Source: Merdimmobilis hominis (GTDB lineage: Bacteria; Bacillota; Clostridia; Oscillospirales; Ruminococcaceae). From it: a stretch of DNA of 40,861 bases. Position numbers and translations under genes: made by a program. Shown piece by piece: positions 7,631 through 16,463 of the stretch (its first letter is position 1; every line of letters starts with the position of its first letter). The stretch covers positions 1-40,861 of the forward strand of contig NZ_JACJKY010000020.1 of NCBI RefSeq assembly GCF_016901855.1. The letters run 5' to 3'. Below the pieces are notes generated by a model. The model made no database searches. It saw nothing but the letters and a program-made list of their open reading frames with translations, and was not told the DNA's origin.

Positions 7631-9154
7631 TTACAGGGAAGCAAGTGCTTTGTAAGAATCTTTGAGCGCGGGATAAAGACTGCGGTAGACCGCGTAGAAA
7701 TGCTCATATGCTTCGTGTGCACAAAGATCCGGAAGCTGCGGCTCGTTTGTGCGGATCACTTTGCGGCATGCTTCTTCGACCGATGGATACAATCCGCAGC
7801 CGACACCTGCCAAAATTGCAACACCGAGCGCCGGACCCTCTTTGGAAGCAACCGTTTTAACCGGGCAGCCATAGAGATCTGCAAGCATCTGCCGCCACAG
7901 CGGACTGGTTCCGCCGCCGCCGCAGGCGAGCATCTCGTTTGACACAACGCCCATTTCTTTTAACACTTCCATGCAGTCGCGCAGGGAGTAGGAAACACCC
8001 TCCATAACGGCACGAATCATATCGCGTTTTGTGTGGATCGCAGACAGACCGAAGAATACGCCGCGGCAGTTTGCGTCAAGGTGCGGTGTGCGTTCGCCCA
8101 TCAGATACGGCAAAAACAAGAGCTTGTTTGCGCCGATCGGTACGTTTGCAGCCTCTTTATCCATCAGATAGTACGGGTCAACACCCATCTGTTTTGCGGT
8201 TTCCATTTCTGCGGTGCAGAAGTTGTTCCGAAACCACGAGAGCGACAGTCCGGCGCTCTGTGTAACGCCCATTACATGCCAGCAGCCCGGAACAGCACAG
8301 CAGAAGGTATGCACGCGGCCTTTCGGGTCAATCACCATATTGGAGGTGTGTGCAAACACAACGCCTGATGTACCGATTGTGGTGAATGCTTTGCCGTCCT
8401 CGACAACGCCGGTACCGACTGCGGCTGCGGCATTGTCGCCTGCACCGCCGACAACCGGTGTGCCGGCACAAAGTCCGGTGAGTGCAGCGATTTCCTCGGT
8501 CACATAGCCGGTCACTTCCGGCGACTCATAAACTTTCGGCAGCCACGACGGATCGATCGACAGTTTGCTGACGACTTCTTCACTCCAGCAGCGGTTTTTC
8601 ACGTCGAGCAGGTTCATGCCCGAAGCGTCGGAAACCTCTGTTGCAAATACGCCGGTCAGTTTGTAGCGGATGTAGTCTTTCGGCAGCAAAATATGCGCAC
8701 ATTTTGCATAAAGCTCCGGTTCATGTTTTCTGACCCAGAGGATTTTTCCGGCGGTAAAGCCGGGCAATGCCGGGTTTGCAGTCAGTTCGATCAAACGCTC
8801 TGCACCGATGGTTTCCGTGATTTCGGCGCATTCCTCCGTGGTACGGCCGTCGCACCACAGAATGCTCTTGCGCAAAACAGTGCCCGAAGCATCGAGCATA
8901 ACGAGTCCGTGCATCTGACCGGAAAGACCGATGCCTTTGATCGATTCCGGCGAAACACCGCTTGTTTCGATGACGGTGCGGATGGTTTGTACGCTTGCGC
9001 GGTACCAATCGTCCGGATCTTGCTCCGCCCAGCCGTTTTGCGGCTGATACAGCGGATATTCGACGGTGGAGGAGGCAAGCGGGGTGCCGTTTTCGTCAAA
9101 GAGAACAGTTTTGGTACCGGAGGTACCGATGTCAATGCCAAGCAGACAGTTCAT
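7631..9154 (-). CDS. xylB: Xylulokinase-type FGGY carbohydrate kinase
   Basis: The product has 507 residues, the usual length. It phosphorylates a ketopentose (D-xylulose in the type enzyme) with ATP. The N-terminal phosphate loop GIDIGTSGTKTVLFD, the substrate loop GLSGQMHGLVMLD and CDGRT, the catalytic Asp in GGAGDNAAAAVG (about residue 238), the adenosine loop TTIGTSGVVF and a C-terminal CGGGGTSPLWRQMLAD are all seen. It is the first gene of the kinase-DUF4867-isomerase operon, and a ROK repressor is just upstream. Pairing with a FucI-like rather than XylA isomerase makes the true sugar uncertain; another ketose such as ribulose is possible. AAAGGAG lies ten bases before the ATG. Confidence 0.88.
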   Translation of the reverse strand: MNCLLGIDIGTSGTKTVLFDENGTPLASSTVEYPLYQPQNGWAEQDPDDWYRASVQTIRTVIETSGVSPESIKGIGLSGQMHGLVMLDASGTVLRKSILWCDGRTTEECAEITETIGAERLIELTANPALPGFTAGKILWVRKHEPELYAKCAHILLPKDYIRYKLTGVFATEVSDASGMNLLDVKNRCWSEEVVSKLSIDPSWLPKVYESPEVTGYVTEEIAALTGLCAGTPVVGGAGDNAAAAVGTGVVEDGKAFTTIGTSGVVFAHTSNMVIDPKGRVHTFCCAVPGCWHVMGVTQSAGLSLSWFRNNFCTAEMETAKQMGVDPYYLMDKEAANVPIGANKLLFLPYLMGERTPHLDANCRGVFFGLSAIHTKRDMIRAVMEGVSYSLRDCMEVLKEMGVVSNEMLACGGGGTSPLWRQMLADLYGCPVKTVASKEGPALGVAILAGVGCGLYPSVEEACRKVIRTNEPQLPDLCAHEAYEHFYAVYRSLYPALKDSYKALASL

Positions 9155-9189
9155 ATTGGCAGCACTCCTTTATTGTAAAAAATCCTTGT

Positions 9190-9219
9190 GATGTTTTCGT
9201 GCGCTTCGCGAAAAACATC
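9190..9219. promoter_or_regulatory. Candidate ROK repressor operator (or leader hairpin) before xylB
   Basis: An inverted repeat GATGTTTT (9190-9197) / AAAACATC (9212-9219), with a GC-rich centre that can extend the pairing, lies just downstream of the xylB -10 element. The GTTTT/AAAAC half-sites recur in the dyad over the regulator's own promoter (10528-10540). Confidence 0.55.
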
Positions 9220-9232
9220 TTTGTTATTTTCC

Positions 9233-9261
9233 ATAGTAAACGGGAATGAGCACTTTGTCAA
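9233..9261 (-). promoter_or_regulatory. Sigma-A promoter of the xylB operon
   Basis: Consensus -35 TTGACA (9261-9256), a 17-base spacer and TACTAT (9238-9233) on the minus strand. The leader is about 70 bases and contains the dyad at 9190-9219. Confidence 0.85.
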
Positions 9262-9330
9262 TAAAAATTTGTGCCCGAACACGCATTGTAACACTTCTTA
9301 ACTGCAAAAAGACGAAGCATGTCTTATTTT

Positions 9331-10470
9331 TCAGGTGTCTTCAAGAATCCGCTGAATCCAGCGAAGTGCCGCACCGGTGCAGTTTGTGAGCGAATGCAGC
9401 TTGCTCAAAGACAAAAAGTGGTGATTGGAGCCCGGCAGAATATGCGCGTTTACTTTTTCGGTGAGCTGATCCATATAGGGCGCCAAAACAGAAGCGATTT
9501 GACCGCCGATAATAATGTCGCAGTCAAGCACCGTATAAATGGAGGAAATTCCGATTGCCAGATCGGACAGATACGTATCCAATCGTTCACAGCATGCCGT
9601 GTCGCCGTTTTCCACACGGGCTAAAAATTCCTCGACTGTAATGGAAAAGTCAGACGAGATTCGATCGGTCGAACAATATGCTTCCAGACATCCTTTTTTG
9701 CTGCAGGCGCAGACGAGCGCATCGTTTTGCGGATGAATGCACAAATGTCCGAATTCCGCAGCGCGTCTGGTCATGCCTTCATACGGCTCGCCGTTAAAAA
9801 AGCAAGCGCCGCCGATCCCCTTGCCGACCGAGAGATATGCCATTGTTTTTTTGTCGTTTAAGCCAAACAGCTCAGCAAAACCGCCGGCACTCGCGTCATT
9901 GTCAAACAGGCAGGGATATGGGATCACATCTGAAAAACGGGACAGCGGGTAATGCGAAACACCGAGTGAAGGAGCCATTTCCAGTGTTTTCGAATCGGGA
10001 CTGATGATGCCCGGCAGTGAAATGCCCACACCGAGGATGCGGCTGCGGTCGACGTTGTTTTGGGTCAAAAAGGTTTCAAGGCTTGAAGAAAGTGTTTCAA
10101 AATAGGAGTCTGTGTCAGTGAATCGGCGGATTACGCGCGAAGAGCCGATGCGCTGTCCCAACAAATTGAGTGCAATGAACCGAATGGCGCTTGCGCTGAT
10201 CTCAATGCCAATTGCGGCAAACGCACGGTAAGCCAGCGCAATAATCGTGGGGCGGCGTCCGCCTGTTGAGCTGAATGTACCTGCAAACTCAATCAGTCCC
10301 TCGGCATGCAGTTCTTTTAAATTTTGATTGACAGTCGGAAGGCTTAATGAAAGTGTGGTTGCAATTTCCTGACGGGAGATTTCACGTTCTGAATAAATCA
10401 GACGGAAAATTCTGTTTCTGTTTTTGCGGCGCAAATGGTACATGGCCGTTTGATTCTCATCATGTTTCAT
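9331..10470 (-). CDS. ROK family transcriptional repressor (XylR/NagC type)
   Basis: The protein has 379 residues. It has an N-terminal winged helix-turn-helix (about residues 15-70; ISRQEIATTLSLSLPTVNQNLKEL) and a ROK sugar-binding domain with FDNDASAGGFAELFG, the glycine-rich YLSVGKGIGGACFFNGE and a zinc-binding CACSKKGCLEAY segment. These proteins bind operators and release DNA when a sugar is bound. Being just upstream of xylB on the same strand, it probably represses the kinase-isomerase operon and itself. The start is set at ATG 10470, five bases after GGTGA; a GTG four codons upstream has no ribosome binding site. A weak hairpin at 9305-9332 may end its transcript. Confidence 0.85.
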   Translation of the reverse strand: MKHDENQTAMYHLRRKNRNRIFRLIYSEREISRQEIATTLSLSLPTVNQNLKELHAEGLIEFAGTFSSTGGRRPTIIALAYRAFAAIGIEISASAIRFIALNLLGQRIGSSRVIRRFTDTDSYFETLSSSLETFLTQNNVDRSRILGVGISLPGIISPDSKTLEMAPSLGVSHYPLSRFSDVIPYPCLFDNDASAGGFAELFGLNDKKTMAYLSVGKGIGGACFFNGEPYEGMTRRAAEFGHLCIHPQNDALVCACSKKGCLEAYCSTDRISSDFSITVEEFLARVENGDTACCERLDTYLSDLAIGISSIYTVLDCDIIIGGQIASVLAPYMDQLTEKVNAHILPGSNHHFLSLSKLHSLTNCTGAALRWIQRILEDT

Positions 10471-10509
10471 TTTAGTCACCACTTTTATAAAAGCTTAAAT
10501 TTCGTGTTC

Positions 10510-10540
10510 ATTATAGCACATTTCGTATGTTTTGAAAACA
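10510..10540 (-). promoter_or_regulatory. ROK regulator promoter with overlapping dyad
   Basis: TATAAT (10515-10510) with a weak -35 TTTTCA (10538-10533) at 17 bases. The perfect dyad TGTTTT-G-AAAACA (10528-10540) covers the -35, as expected for autorepression. Confidence 0.55.
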
Positions 10541-10642
10541 GCTTTTCAACAAGAAACGAAAAGAATTTACAGGAACCTCACAAAAGATATCGCTTTTCAA
10601 AAGGCGGTGTCAGTCAAAACCGTTGTTTCTGCCGGTAAACGC

Positions 10643-10672
10643 TTGACGGAATCGCGCTTTTTCTGATATCAT
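10643..10672 (+). promoter_or_regulatory. Sigma-A promoter of metA
   Basis: TTGACG (10643-10648), an 18-base spacer and TATCAT (10667-10672). The leader is about 55 bases, too short for a SAM riboswitch or T-box. Confidence 0.75.
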
Positions 10673-10733
10673 GAAACAAGACAATTTTGCGTCTATTTTT
10701 GCTTCAAAGGAATGAAGGAGGAGCTTTTTTATC

Positions 10734-11684
10734 ATGCCGATTAAAATATCCGACAGCTTACCGGCACGTGCAGTGCTCGAACAGGAGCATATTTTTGTAA
10801 TGACTGAATATCGGGCGCTTCATCAGGATATCCGCCCGTTAAAAATATGTATTTTAAATTTGATGCCGACAAAGATTGTGACCGAAACACAGCTTCTGCG
10901 CTGTCTTGCAAATACACCGCTTCAAATTGAGGTGGATCTGCTTCAGACAAAAAGCCATGTTTCCACGCACACGCCGGAGGATCATCTGCTTTCGTTTTAT
11001 CAGACATTTGACGATGTCAAAGATCGGTTTTATGACGGCATGATCATCACCGGTGCGCCGGTTGAGCATCTGGCGTTTGAGGAAGTGGAATACTGGGAGG
11101 AACTGTGCCGCATTATGGAGTGGACGAAAACGAATGTCCAGTCGGTATTTCATATTTGCTGGGCGGCACAGGCAGCGCTTTACTATCATTATGGCGTGAA
11201 AAAATATCCGCTTGCAAAAAAACTGTCCGGCATTTTTACGCATCAGATGCGCACACCGAAATCGAGATTGTTCCGCGGCTTTGACGATACGTTTTTGGCG
11301 CCGCATTCCCGCCATACAGAGGTGCGTGCGGAAGACATCGAGAAAATTGAGGCCCTCAAGATCATGTCCGTTTCCGATGAAGCAGGCGTTCATATTGTCT
11401 GCGATCAGGACGGCAGACAGTTTTTCGTCACCGGTCATTCGGAGTATGATGCAGAAACGATTCGGTTAGAATATGAGCGCGACCTTCAGAAAGGATTGAA
11501 TCCTGACATTCCGAAACACTATTTTCCGGATGATGATCCCACCAAAGCGCCGAAAAATATGTGGCGTTCGCATGCGCACCTGCTTTATACAAACTGGCTC
11601 AACTATTTTGTGTATCAGACCACGCCGTATGACATTGAAGCGTCACATGCGCCGACATTTTCAAAAACAGAACATGCAGAATGA
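10734..11684 (+). CDS. metA: Homoserine O-acetyltransferase (MetA family)
   Basis: The product has 316 residues. It acylates the hydroxyl of L-homoserine, the first committed step of methionine synthesis in the cytosol. The catalytic residues fall exactly where the family has them: nucleophile C142 in [16 protein letters not shown], and H235 and E237 in VTGHSEYD. Residue 111 is Glu ([17 protein letters not shown]). In the characterised Bacillus cereus enzyme Glu at this position favours acetyl-CoA over succinyl-CoA, so acetyl transfer is expected here despite the common 'succinyltransferase' label. The gene is monocistronic, with GGAGGAG before the ATG and a strong terminator after it. Confidence 0.92.
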   Translation: MPIKISDSLPARAVLEQEHIFVMTEYRALHQDIRPLKICILNLMPTKIVTETQLLRCLANTPLQIEVDLLQTKSHVSTHTPEDHLLSFYQTFDDVKDRFYDGMIITGAPVEHLAFEEVEYWEELCRIMEWTKTNVQSVFHICWAAQAALYYHYGVKKYPLAKKLSGIFTHQMRTPKSRLFRGFDDTFLAPHSRHTEVRAEDIEKIEALKIMSVSDEAGVHIVCDQDGRQFFVTGHSEYDAETIRLEYERDLQKGLNPDIPKHYFPDDDPTKAPKNMWRSHAHLLYTNWLNYFVYQTTPYDIEASHAPTFSKTEHAE

Positions 11685-11686
11685 AT

Positions 11687-11723
11687 AAAAAACGCAGTCC
11701 TTATAAAAAGGGCTGCGTTTTTT
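11687..11723. terminator. Bidirectional terminator between metA and copA
   Basis: A 16-bp stem AAAAAACGCAGTCCTT with its partner (one G-U pair) flanked by A- and T-runs, between two convergent stop codons. Confidence 0.9.
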
Positions 11724-11734
11724 ATACGGTTCGA

Positions 11735-13978
11735 TCAGTTAAGATCGTCTTTTTTGAGTTTCATATAGTTTAAGCGAAGTGCATTGGTGACAACCGATAC
11801 GCTCGAAAGGCTCATTGCAGCCGCCGCAATCATCGGGTTTAGCAGCACGCCGAACACCGGGTACAGTACACCTGCCGCAATCGGAATGCCTAATACGTTA
11901 TAGCCGAATGCCCAGAACAGATTCTGTTTGATATTGCGCATTGTCATGTGACTTAACCGAATGGCCGTTACAACGTCGCGCAGATCATTTTTCACCAAGA
12001 CAATATCTGCCGATTCAATCGCAACGTCTGTGCCGGAACCGACTGCAATGCCGACATCTGCCGTTGTGAGAGCAGGGGCATCGTTGATGCCGTCGCCCAC
12101 CATGCAGACAAGATGATGTCTGTCTGTCTGGTATTGTTTGATGGTAGCCGCTTTTGTGTCAGGAAGCATCTGTGCGTGAACAAGATCGATTCCTGCCTGG
12201 TCGGCAATCGCGCGGGCGGTTTTTTCGTTGTCGCCTGTGAGCATTACCGTGCGGATTCCCATGTTGTGGAGTGCACGGATTGCACGGACACTTGTCGGTT
12301 TGATCGGATCCGTGACAGCCAGAATGCCGCACAGAGCACCGTCTGCACTTACAAGAATCGGTGTTTTTCCCTGTTGTGCAAATGTCTGTGCCTGCGCAGG
12401 CATCGGGATTTGCAGATAGGAAGGGGTACCGATTTTTACAAATACGCCGTCGATCATACCTTCAATGCCGTTTCCGACGACCGCCTGAAACTGTGTCACT
12501 TCCTTGAGCGGCACACCGCGATTCTGTGCAAACGATACGACTGCCTGTGCGAGCGGGTGTTCACTTGCCTGTTCCAGTGAAGCGGCAAGCGTTAACACGG
12601 TGTCCTCCGGCATGGAAACCGGTAAGAAGTCGCTGACAGTCGGCGCACCCTCGGTAATCGTTCCCGTTTTATCGAACAGGACCGTTTTGATATGGTGCGT
12701 TTGCTGCAAAGCGGCGGCGTTTTTAAACAGTACACCGTTCGCCGCACCTTTTCCGGTGCCCACGATGATGGCAGTCGGCGTTGCAAGTCCGAGCGCACAC
12801 GGGCAGGCAATGACGAGCACGGAGATGAACACCTGCATCGAAAATGCGAAATCCCATTTGACAAAGAACCAAATGACTGCCGCGAGCAGTGCGATCGACA
12901 TGACCACCGGCGTAAACCATCCGGAAATCACATCTGCCAAATGTGCAATCGGCGCTTTGGAGCCGGCGGCATCCTCTACCATCTGGACAATGCGGGCCAG
13001 TGCGGTGTCCTCACCGATACGTTCCGCTGTATAGACGATACTGCCGGTCTGGTTGATTGTCGCACCGTATACGCGGTCGCCGGGCAGTTTTTCAACCGGC
13101 AGGCTCTCGCCGGTCAGCATGCTTTCGTCAATCGATGTTTGACCTGAAACAACCGTGCCGTCCACCGGCAAGCTTTCGCCCGGACGAATCAGTACGCTGT
13201 CGCCAAGCTTCACGTCCGAAGCGTCAATCGTGACAGGCTCGCCGTTTCTTAAAACGGTTGCGGTTTTCGGCGCAAGTGACATCAGTGCACGAATGGCTTC
13301 GCCTGTTTTTCCGCGGCTTCTCGATTCCAAGAATTTTCCGAGCAGAATCAGCGCGATGATGACACCGGCACTCTCAAAATAGAGCCGGTGTGCCGCATGC
13401 ATATCGCCCAAAGCAATCAGCACTGTCGAATAGAGGCTGTAGCCGAGCGCCGCCGTCGTTGATACGGCAACAAGGCTGTCCATATTCGGCGCTAATCGGA
13501 ACAGTGCGGCGTATCCGCGGGTATAAAATCCGAATCCCGCAATCAGAATCGGAATGAGCAGGATGATCTGTGTCACGGCAAACAGCAGCGGGTTGTTGTC
13601 CGGCAGCAAAAATGAGGGATACAGCCGGTCGAGCAGCGGAACCATCGGCGCCATCGCCGTATAGAGAAGCAGTGCGCCGAATACAACGGAAATAATCATG
13701 CGGCGTTTTTTGTCGGCTGTTTCCTTTTCTTTGCTGATGCGTTCCAGTTCAGCCGCTTTTGCCCGATCAATCATTTCGTATCCGGCCGCTTTGACTGCCT
13801 GTGCAAGCTGTTCTTTGGATACTTCGTTCGGGTTATAGTCAATCGTTGCACGCTCGGTCGCAATGTTAACCTGTGCGTCCAAAACGCCGTGTGTTTTGTT
13901 GAGCGCGCGTTCGACATTAGCGGCACAGGCGGCACACATCATACCGCCGATTTTGCAAGTCAGTTTTTCAGTTTCCAT
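11735..13978 (-). CDS. copA: Copper-translocating P1B-type ATPase
   Basis: The protein has 747 residues and exports Cu+ across the membrane using ATP. One N-terminal metal-binding domain with C15-x2-C18 is followed by eight predicted membrane helices. The helix 6 motif CPC (392-394), actuator TGES (289-292), phosphorylation site D436-KTGT, and the C-terminal [10 protein letters not shown] hinge are all seen. Two helices before the actuator domain mark the CopA group. The start codon directly abuts the copZ stop codon, so the chaperone and pump are translated together. A Cys-loaded metal-binding domain plus CPC suits Cu+ or Ag+ rather than Zn2+. Length is normal and no lesion is seen. Confidence 0.95.
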   Translation of the reverse strand: METEKLTCKIGGMMCAACAANVERALNKTHGVLDAQVNIATERATIDYNPNEVSKEQLAQAVKAAGYEMIDRAKAAELERISKEKETADKKRRMIISVVFGALLLYTAMAPMVPLLDRLYPSFLLPDNNPLLFAVTQIILLIPILIAGFGFYTRGYAALFRLAPNMDSLVAVSTTAALGYSLYSTVLIALGDMHAAHRLYFESAGVIIALILLGKFLESRSRGKTGEAIRALMSLAPKTATVLRNGEPVTIDASDVKLGDSVLIRPGESLPVDGTVVSGQTSIDESMLTGESLPVEKLPGDRVYGATINQTGSIVYTAERIGEDTALARIVQMVEDAAGSKAPIAHLADVISGWFTPVVMSIALLAAVIWFFVKWDFAFSMQVFISVLVIACPCALGLATPTAIIVGTGKGAANGVLFKNAAALQQTHHIKTVLFDKTGTITEGAPTVSDFLPVSMPEDTVLTLAASLEQASEHPLAQAVVSFAQNRGVPLKEVTQFQAVVGNGIEGMIDGVFVKIGTPSYLQIPMPAQAQTFAQQGKTPILVSADGALCGILAVTDPIKPTSVRAIRALHNMGIRTVMLTGDNEKTARAIADQAGIDLVHAQMLPDTKAATIKQYQTDRHHLVCMVGDGINDAPALTTADVGIAVGSGTDVAIESADIVLVKNDLRDVVTAIRLSHMTMRNIKQNLFWAFGYNVLGIPIAAGVLYPVFGVLLNPMIAAAAMSLSSVSVVTNALRLNYMKLKKDDLN

Positions 13979-14188
13979 TTACGCCAAAACCTCATAGCCG
14001 GTTTCAGTGATCGCGGTACGGATGGTATCGGAAGAAAGAGCGGCTTCTTCATACTTTACGGTGACTTCGCCTTTTTTGGCACTGGCTTTGACGGATTTTA
14101 CACCATCGAGTGCGCTGAGCGCGTTGGTGACGCGTGCTTCACAGTGTGCGCACATCATGCCTTTGACGGAAAATGTTTCTTTTTTCAT
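13979..14188 (-). CDS. copZ: Copper chaperone (heavy-metal-associated domain protein)
   Basis: The product has 69 residues forming a single HMA domain with the metal site M12-C13-A-H-C16. It carries Cu+ in the cytosol and hands it to CopA, encoded immediately downstream with no gap. The ATG follows AAAGGAG. The promoter has a perfect dyad just downstream of its -10, pointing to control by a copper-responsive repressor that is not encoded in the window. Confidence 0.93.
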   Translation of the reverse strand: MKKETFSVKGMMCAHCEARVTNALSALDGVKSVKASAKKGEVTVKYEEAALSSDTIRTAITETGYEVLA

Positions 14189-14214
14189 TTTGAATCGCTC
14201 CTTTATATGTTTAA

Positions 14215-14235
14215 AATATACTATGTAAGTATATT
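14215..14235. promoter_or_regulatory. Candidate copper operator: inverted repeat before copZ
   Basis: AATATACT and AGTATATT form perfect 8-base arms around a 5-base centre, lying over the expected transcription start. Read on the minus strand it contains TACTTACA, the left half of the CopY cop box, but the right half does not match. Confidence 0.55.
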
Positions 14236-14238
14236 TCT

Positions 14239-14267
14239 ATTATACCAAGTTCGTATACAAAAAGCAA
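14239..14267 (-). promoter_or_regulatory. Sigma-A promoter of copZ-copA
   Basis: TTGCTT (14267-14262), a 17-base spacer and TATAAT (14244-14239) on the minus strand. The -35 lies in the T-rich tail of the preceding terminator. Confidence 0.75.
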
Positions 14268-14291
14268 CCCGGTATCTGTACAGATACCGGG
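14268..14291 (-). terminator. Terminator of the AraC-type regulator gene
   Basis: A perfect 24-base palindrome (12-base arms, CCCGGTATCTGT and its complement), six bases after the stop codon, followed on the minus strand by TTGCTTTTTG. Confidence 0.8.
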
Positions 14292-14296
14292 AATTT

Positions 14297-15178
14297 TTAT
14301 TTGTTTGTGTGTGCCTGCCGATAGGAGAGCGGCGTTGTGCCGGTGAGCTTTCTAAAAATGCGGCTGAAGTAGCAGGGGTCGTGATAGCCGCATGCTTCTG
14401 AAATAATTGCCATCGGTTCGTTGGTGTTTGTGAGCATGTGCTGTGCATAGGAGATGCGGACGTGATTGACATAATCGGTAAACGTCTTTCCGTAGAGCCG
14501 TTTGAATTTGACCGCGAAATTGCTGTAACTTAAATGGCAGAATTCCAAAGCGGTATCAATCAATGAATCCTCATAAAAATGTGTTGCGATATACTGTAAG
14601 AGCATATTGAATTGTTTTGTTTCTTTTTTGGAGATCATATTGCCCGGTACAATCGACGGAAACGGCATGAGCGTGTCGCATAGGACAGACATCAGCATGC
14701 ATATCGCATGGCGCATTCGGATCTGGAATCCGTGAGAACGCGTTTCCGTTTCGGAAAGCAGGAGATCGAGATAAGGTTGTACATCGGAAAGCGCATGGTT
14801 GAATGTCAGACAGCGATAGCCGCTCTCTGTTAAAAACGGGGACCAATACTCCTGCTCGATGTCGAATACTTTTTGCGAAAGAAGCAAAGAGGTATCAAAC
14901 TTTAAAAGTGCAATTTCGGAACAATCCGCACCGTTTACAAACTCGTGCACCTGCTGCGGATAGATATAGATAATGTCGCCGGGATTGAGCACGAGTGTTT
15001 TTCCGCCGATATTGACAAGCTCTCTTCCTTTGTATACAAACACCATTTCACAGCAGAAATGCCAGTGCATAAGCGAGGTGCTGTCTTTTACAGGATTGAC
15101 AGAGTGATAGCACTCGATTGGATAGTTCGGAATCTGGTTTGTTGATTCGGGATTTTCAAGAAAAATGGACTCTGGCAC
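14297..15178 (-). CDS. AraC family transcriptional regulator, divergent from the corrinoid operon
   Basis: The product has 293 residues. The N-terminal cupin-type effector domain contains HWHFCCEMVFVYKGR and LNPGDIIYIYPQQVHEF. The C-terminal pair of helix-turn-helices (about the last 100 residues) ends with the family signature ACGYHDPCYFSRIFRKLTG. The start is taken as GTG at 15178, eight bases after GGAG; a TTG eleven codons upstream lacks a site. It is transcribed away from the UroD/corrinoid operon with 187 bases between, so it most likely activates that operon in response to its substrate. The nearest operon promoter has a poor -35, as expected for activator dependence. Confidence 0.85.
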   Translation of the reverse strand: MPESIFLENPESTNQIPNYPIECYHSVNPVKDSTSLMHWHFCCEMVFVYKGRELVNIGGKTLVLNPGDIIYIYPQQVHEFVNGADCSEIALLKFDTSLLLSQKVFDIEQEYWSPFLTESGYRCLTFNHALSDVQPYLDLLLSETETRSHGFQIRMRHAICMLMSVLCDTLMPFPSIVPGNMISKKETKQFNMLLQYIATHFYEDSLIDTALEFCHLSYSNFAVKFKRLYGKTFTDYVNHVRISYAQHMLTNTNEPMAIISEACGYHDPCYFSRIFRKLTGTTPLSYRQAHTNK

Positions 15179-15220
15179 AAAAATCACTCCGTTCAAAAAA
15201 GAATAGTCCAAAAATCAAAG

Positions 15221-15259
15221 ATGTATATACATAGAATTTCGTGTGAAAGTTGCTATAAT
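15221..15259. promoter_or_regulatory. Divergent control region: palindrome and candidate -10 of the corrinoid operon
   Basis: A perfect 12-base palindrome ATGTATATACAT (15221-15232) lies upstream of TATAAT (15254-15259), which has only TAGAAT at the -35 distance. A second weak pair, TTGTCA near 15303 and TATATG, lies closer to the gene. No cobalamin riboswitch is apparent in the roughly 100-base leader. Confidence 0.45.
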
Positions 15260-15365
15260 GAAGACAAAACAGACGGTCGGTTTTAAAGAAACAGTACGAA
15301 ATTTTGTCAAAACACTTTTCTCTATTATATGAGCAAACGAGAAAAGAAACAAGAGGTGTTTTTAA

Positions 15366-16442
15366 ATGGAAATTATCCGCTACAAAGATTTTGAGCCGGA
15401 TTACCGCAACATTGTCAAGGTTGCAAACAATGAATGGGTGGATCGTGTTCCGCTTTACGAGCACTTGGTCGGCGAAAAAGTGATTCGTGAAACAACGGGC
15501 ACACGGCCGTTTGACTTAATGTTTTCCAAAGATATGGCAGAGAGCCGCGAGGGCTTCCGTCAATATTGGGACTTTTTTAAACAGATGGGCTATGACACGG
15601 CTTCGATGGAGTTTTCAAGCTGCGGCATTTTGATCGACGGCGGCGCACTCGGCGCACACAAAGAAGGCGTCATCAAAACGCGCGAGGATTTTGAAAAATA
15701 TCCGTTTGACGAGCTGCCGACACGCTTTTTTGACGCGTATGCGCCGTATATGCGCAATTTTGCTGAAACCTGCCCGGCAGGAATGAAAGCAATCGGCGGT
15801 GTAGGCAACGGTTTGTTTGAAACAGTGCAGGATCTGGTCGGTTACATGGATCTTTGCTTTATGAAAAGCGACAACGAAGAACTGTATGCCGATTTGTTCA
15901 AAAAACTCGGTGATGTGCATGCACAGATCTGGAAACGATTCCTCGATGAATTTTCCGATGTGTTCTGTGTCTGCCGGTTCGGCGACGACTTGGGCTTCAA
16001 CACCATGACGCTGCTGTCTACCGAAGATATTCGTGCGCACATCCTGCCGCAGTACCGCCGGATCACCGATATGGTGCATGCAAAAGGAAAACCGTTTTTG
16101 CTGCATTCGTGCGGAAATCTGTTTAAAGTATTCGATTCGATTATTTCCGAAGCAAACATCAACGCAAAACATTCAAACGAAGACGGTATTGCACATTTCT
16201 CTGTTTGGGTCGAAAAATACGGCGACAAAATCGGCAACTTCGGCGGTATTGATACCGACGTACTGTGCCGCAAAACATCGCAGGAAATCCGCGAATATGT
16301 GCTTGACTGCTTAGAGCGTGTCAAAGGTCACGGCGGTATTGCATTCGGTTCGGGCAACTCGATTCCTGATTATGTTCCGACCGAAGGATATCTTGCGATG
16401 GTGGATACCGTTCGTGAATGGCGCGGCGACAAACGCGCATAA
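15366..16442 (+). CDS. UroD-family methyltransferase-like protein (HxCG type)
   Basis: The protein has 358 residues and the TIM-barrel fold of the uroporphyrinogen decarboxylase family, which includes MtaA, CmuA and O-demethylase methyltransferases. Context rules out haem synthesis: it heads an operon with a corrinoid protein and its activator. The H247-S-C249-G-N motif matches two zinc ligands of MtaA-type enzymes, but the usual third Cys near the C-terminus is replaced by the GSGNSIPDYVPTEGY stretch (from residue 328). It is cytosolic and probably moves a methyl group to or from the corrinoid protein. The ATG follows AAGAGGTG. Substrate is unknown. Confidence 0.8.
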   Translation: MEIIRYKDFEPDYRNIVKVANNEWVDRVPLYEHLVGEKVIRETTGTRPFDLMFSKDMAESREGFRQYWDFFKQMGYDTASMEFSSCGILIDGGALGAHKEGVIKTREDFEKYPFDELPTRFFDAYAPYMRNFAETCPAGMKAIGGVGNGLFETVQDLVGYMDLCFMKSDNEELYADLFKKLGDVHAQIWKRFLDEFSDVFCVCRFGDDLGFNTMTLLSTEDIRAHILPQYRRITDMVHAKGKPFLLHSCGNLFKVFDSIISEANINAKHSNEDGIAHFSVWVEKYGDKIGNFGGIDTDVLCRKTSQEIREYVLDCLERVKGHGGIAFGSGNSIPDYVPTEGYLAMVDTVREWRGDKRA

Positions 16443-16463
16443 GAAAAAAGAGGCGAAACATTT

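Noticed and set aside
10673-10733. SAM riboswitch or T-box before metA
   Set aside because: The leader is only about 55 bases, with no T-box sequence or antiterminator pair.
15260-15365. Cobalamin riboswitch before the corrinoid operon
   Set aside because: The leader of about 100 bases shows no B12-box-like sequence or the multi-stem structure needed.
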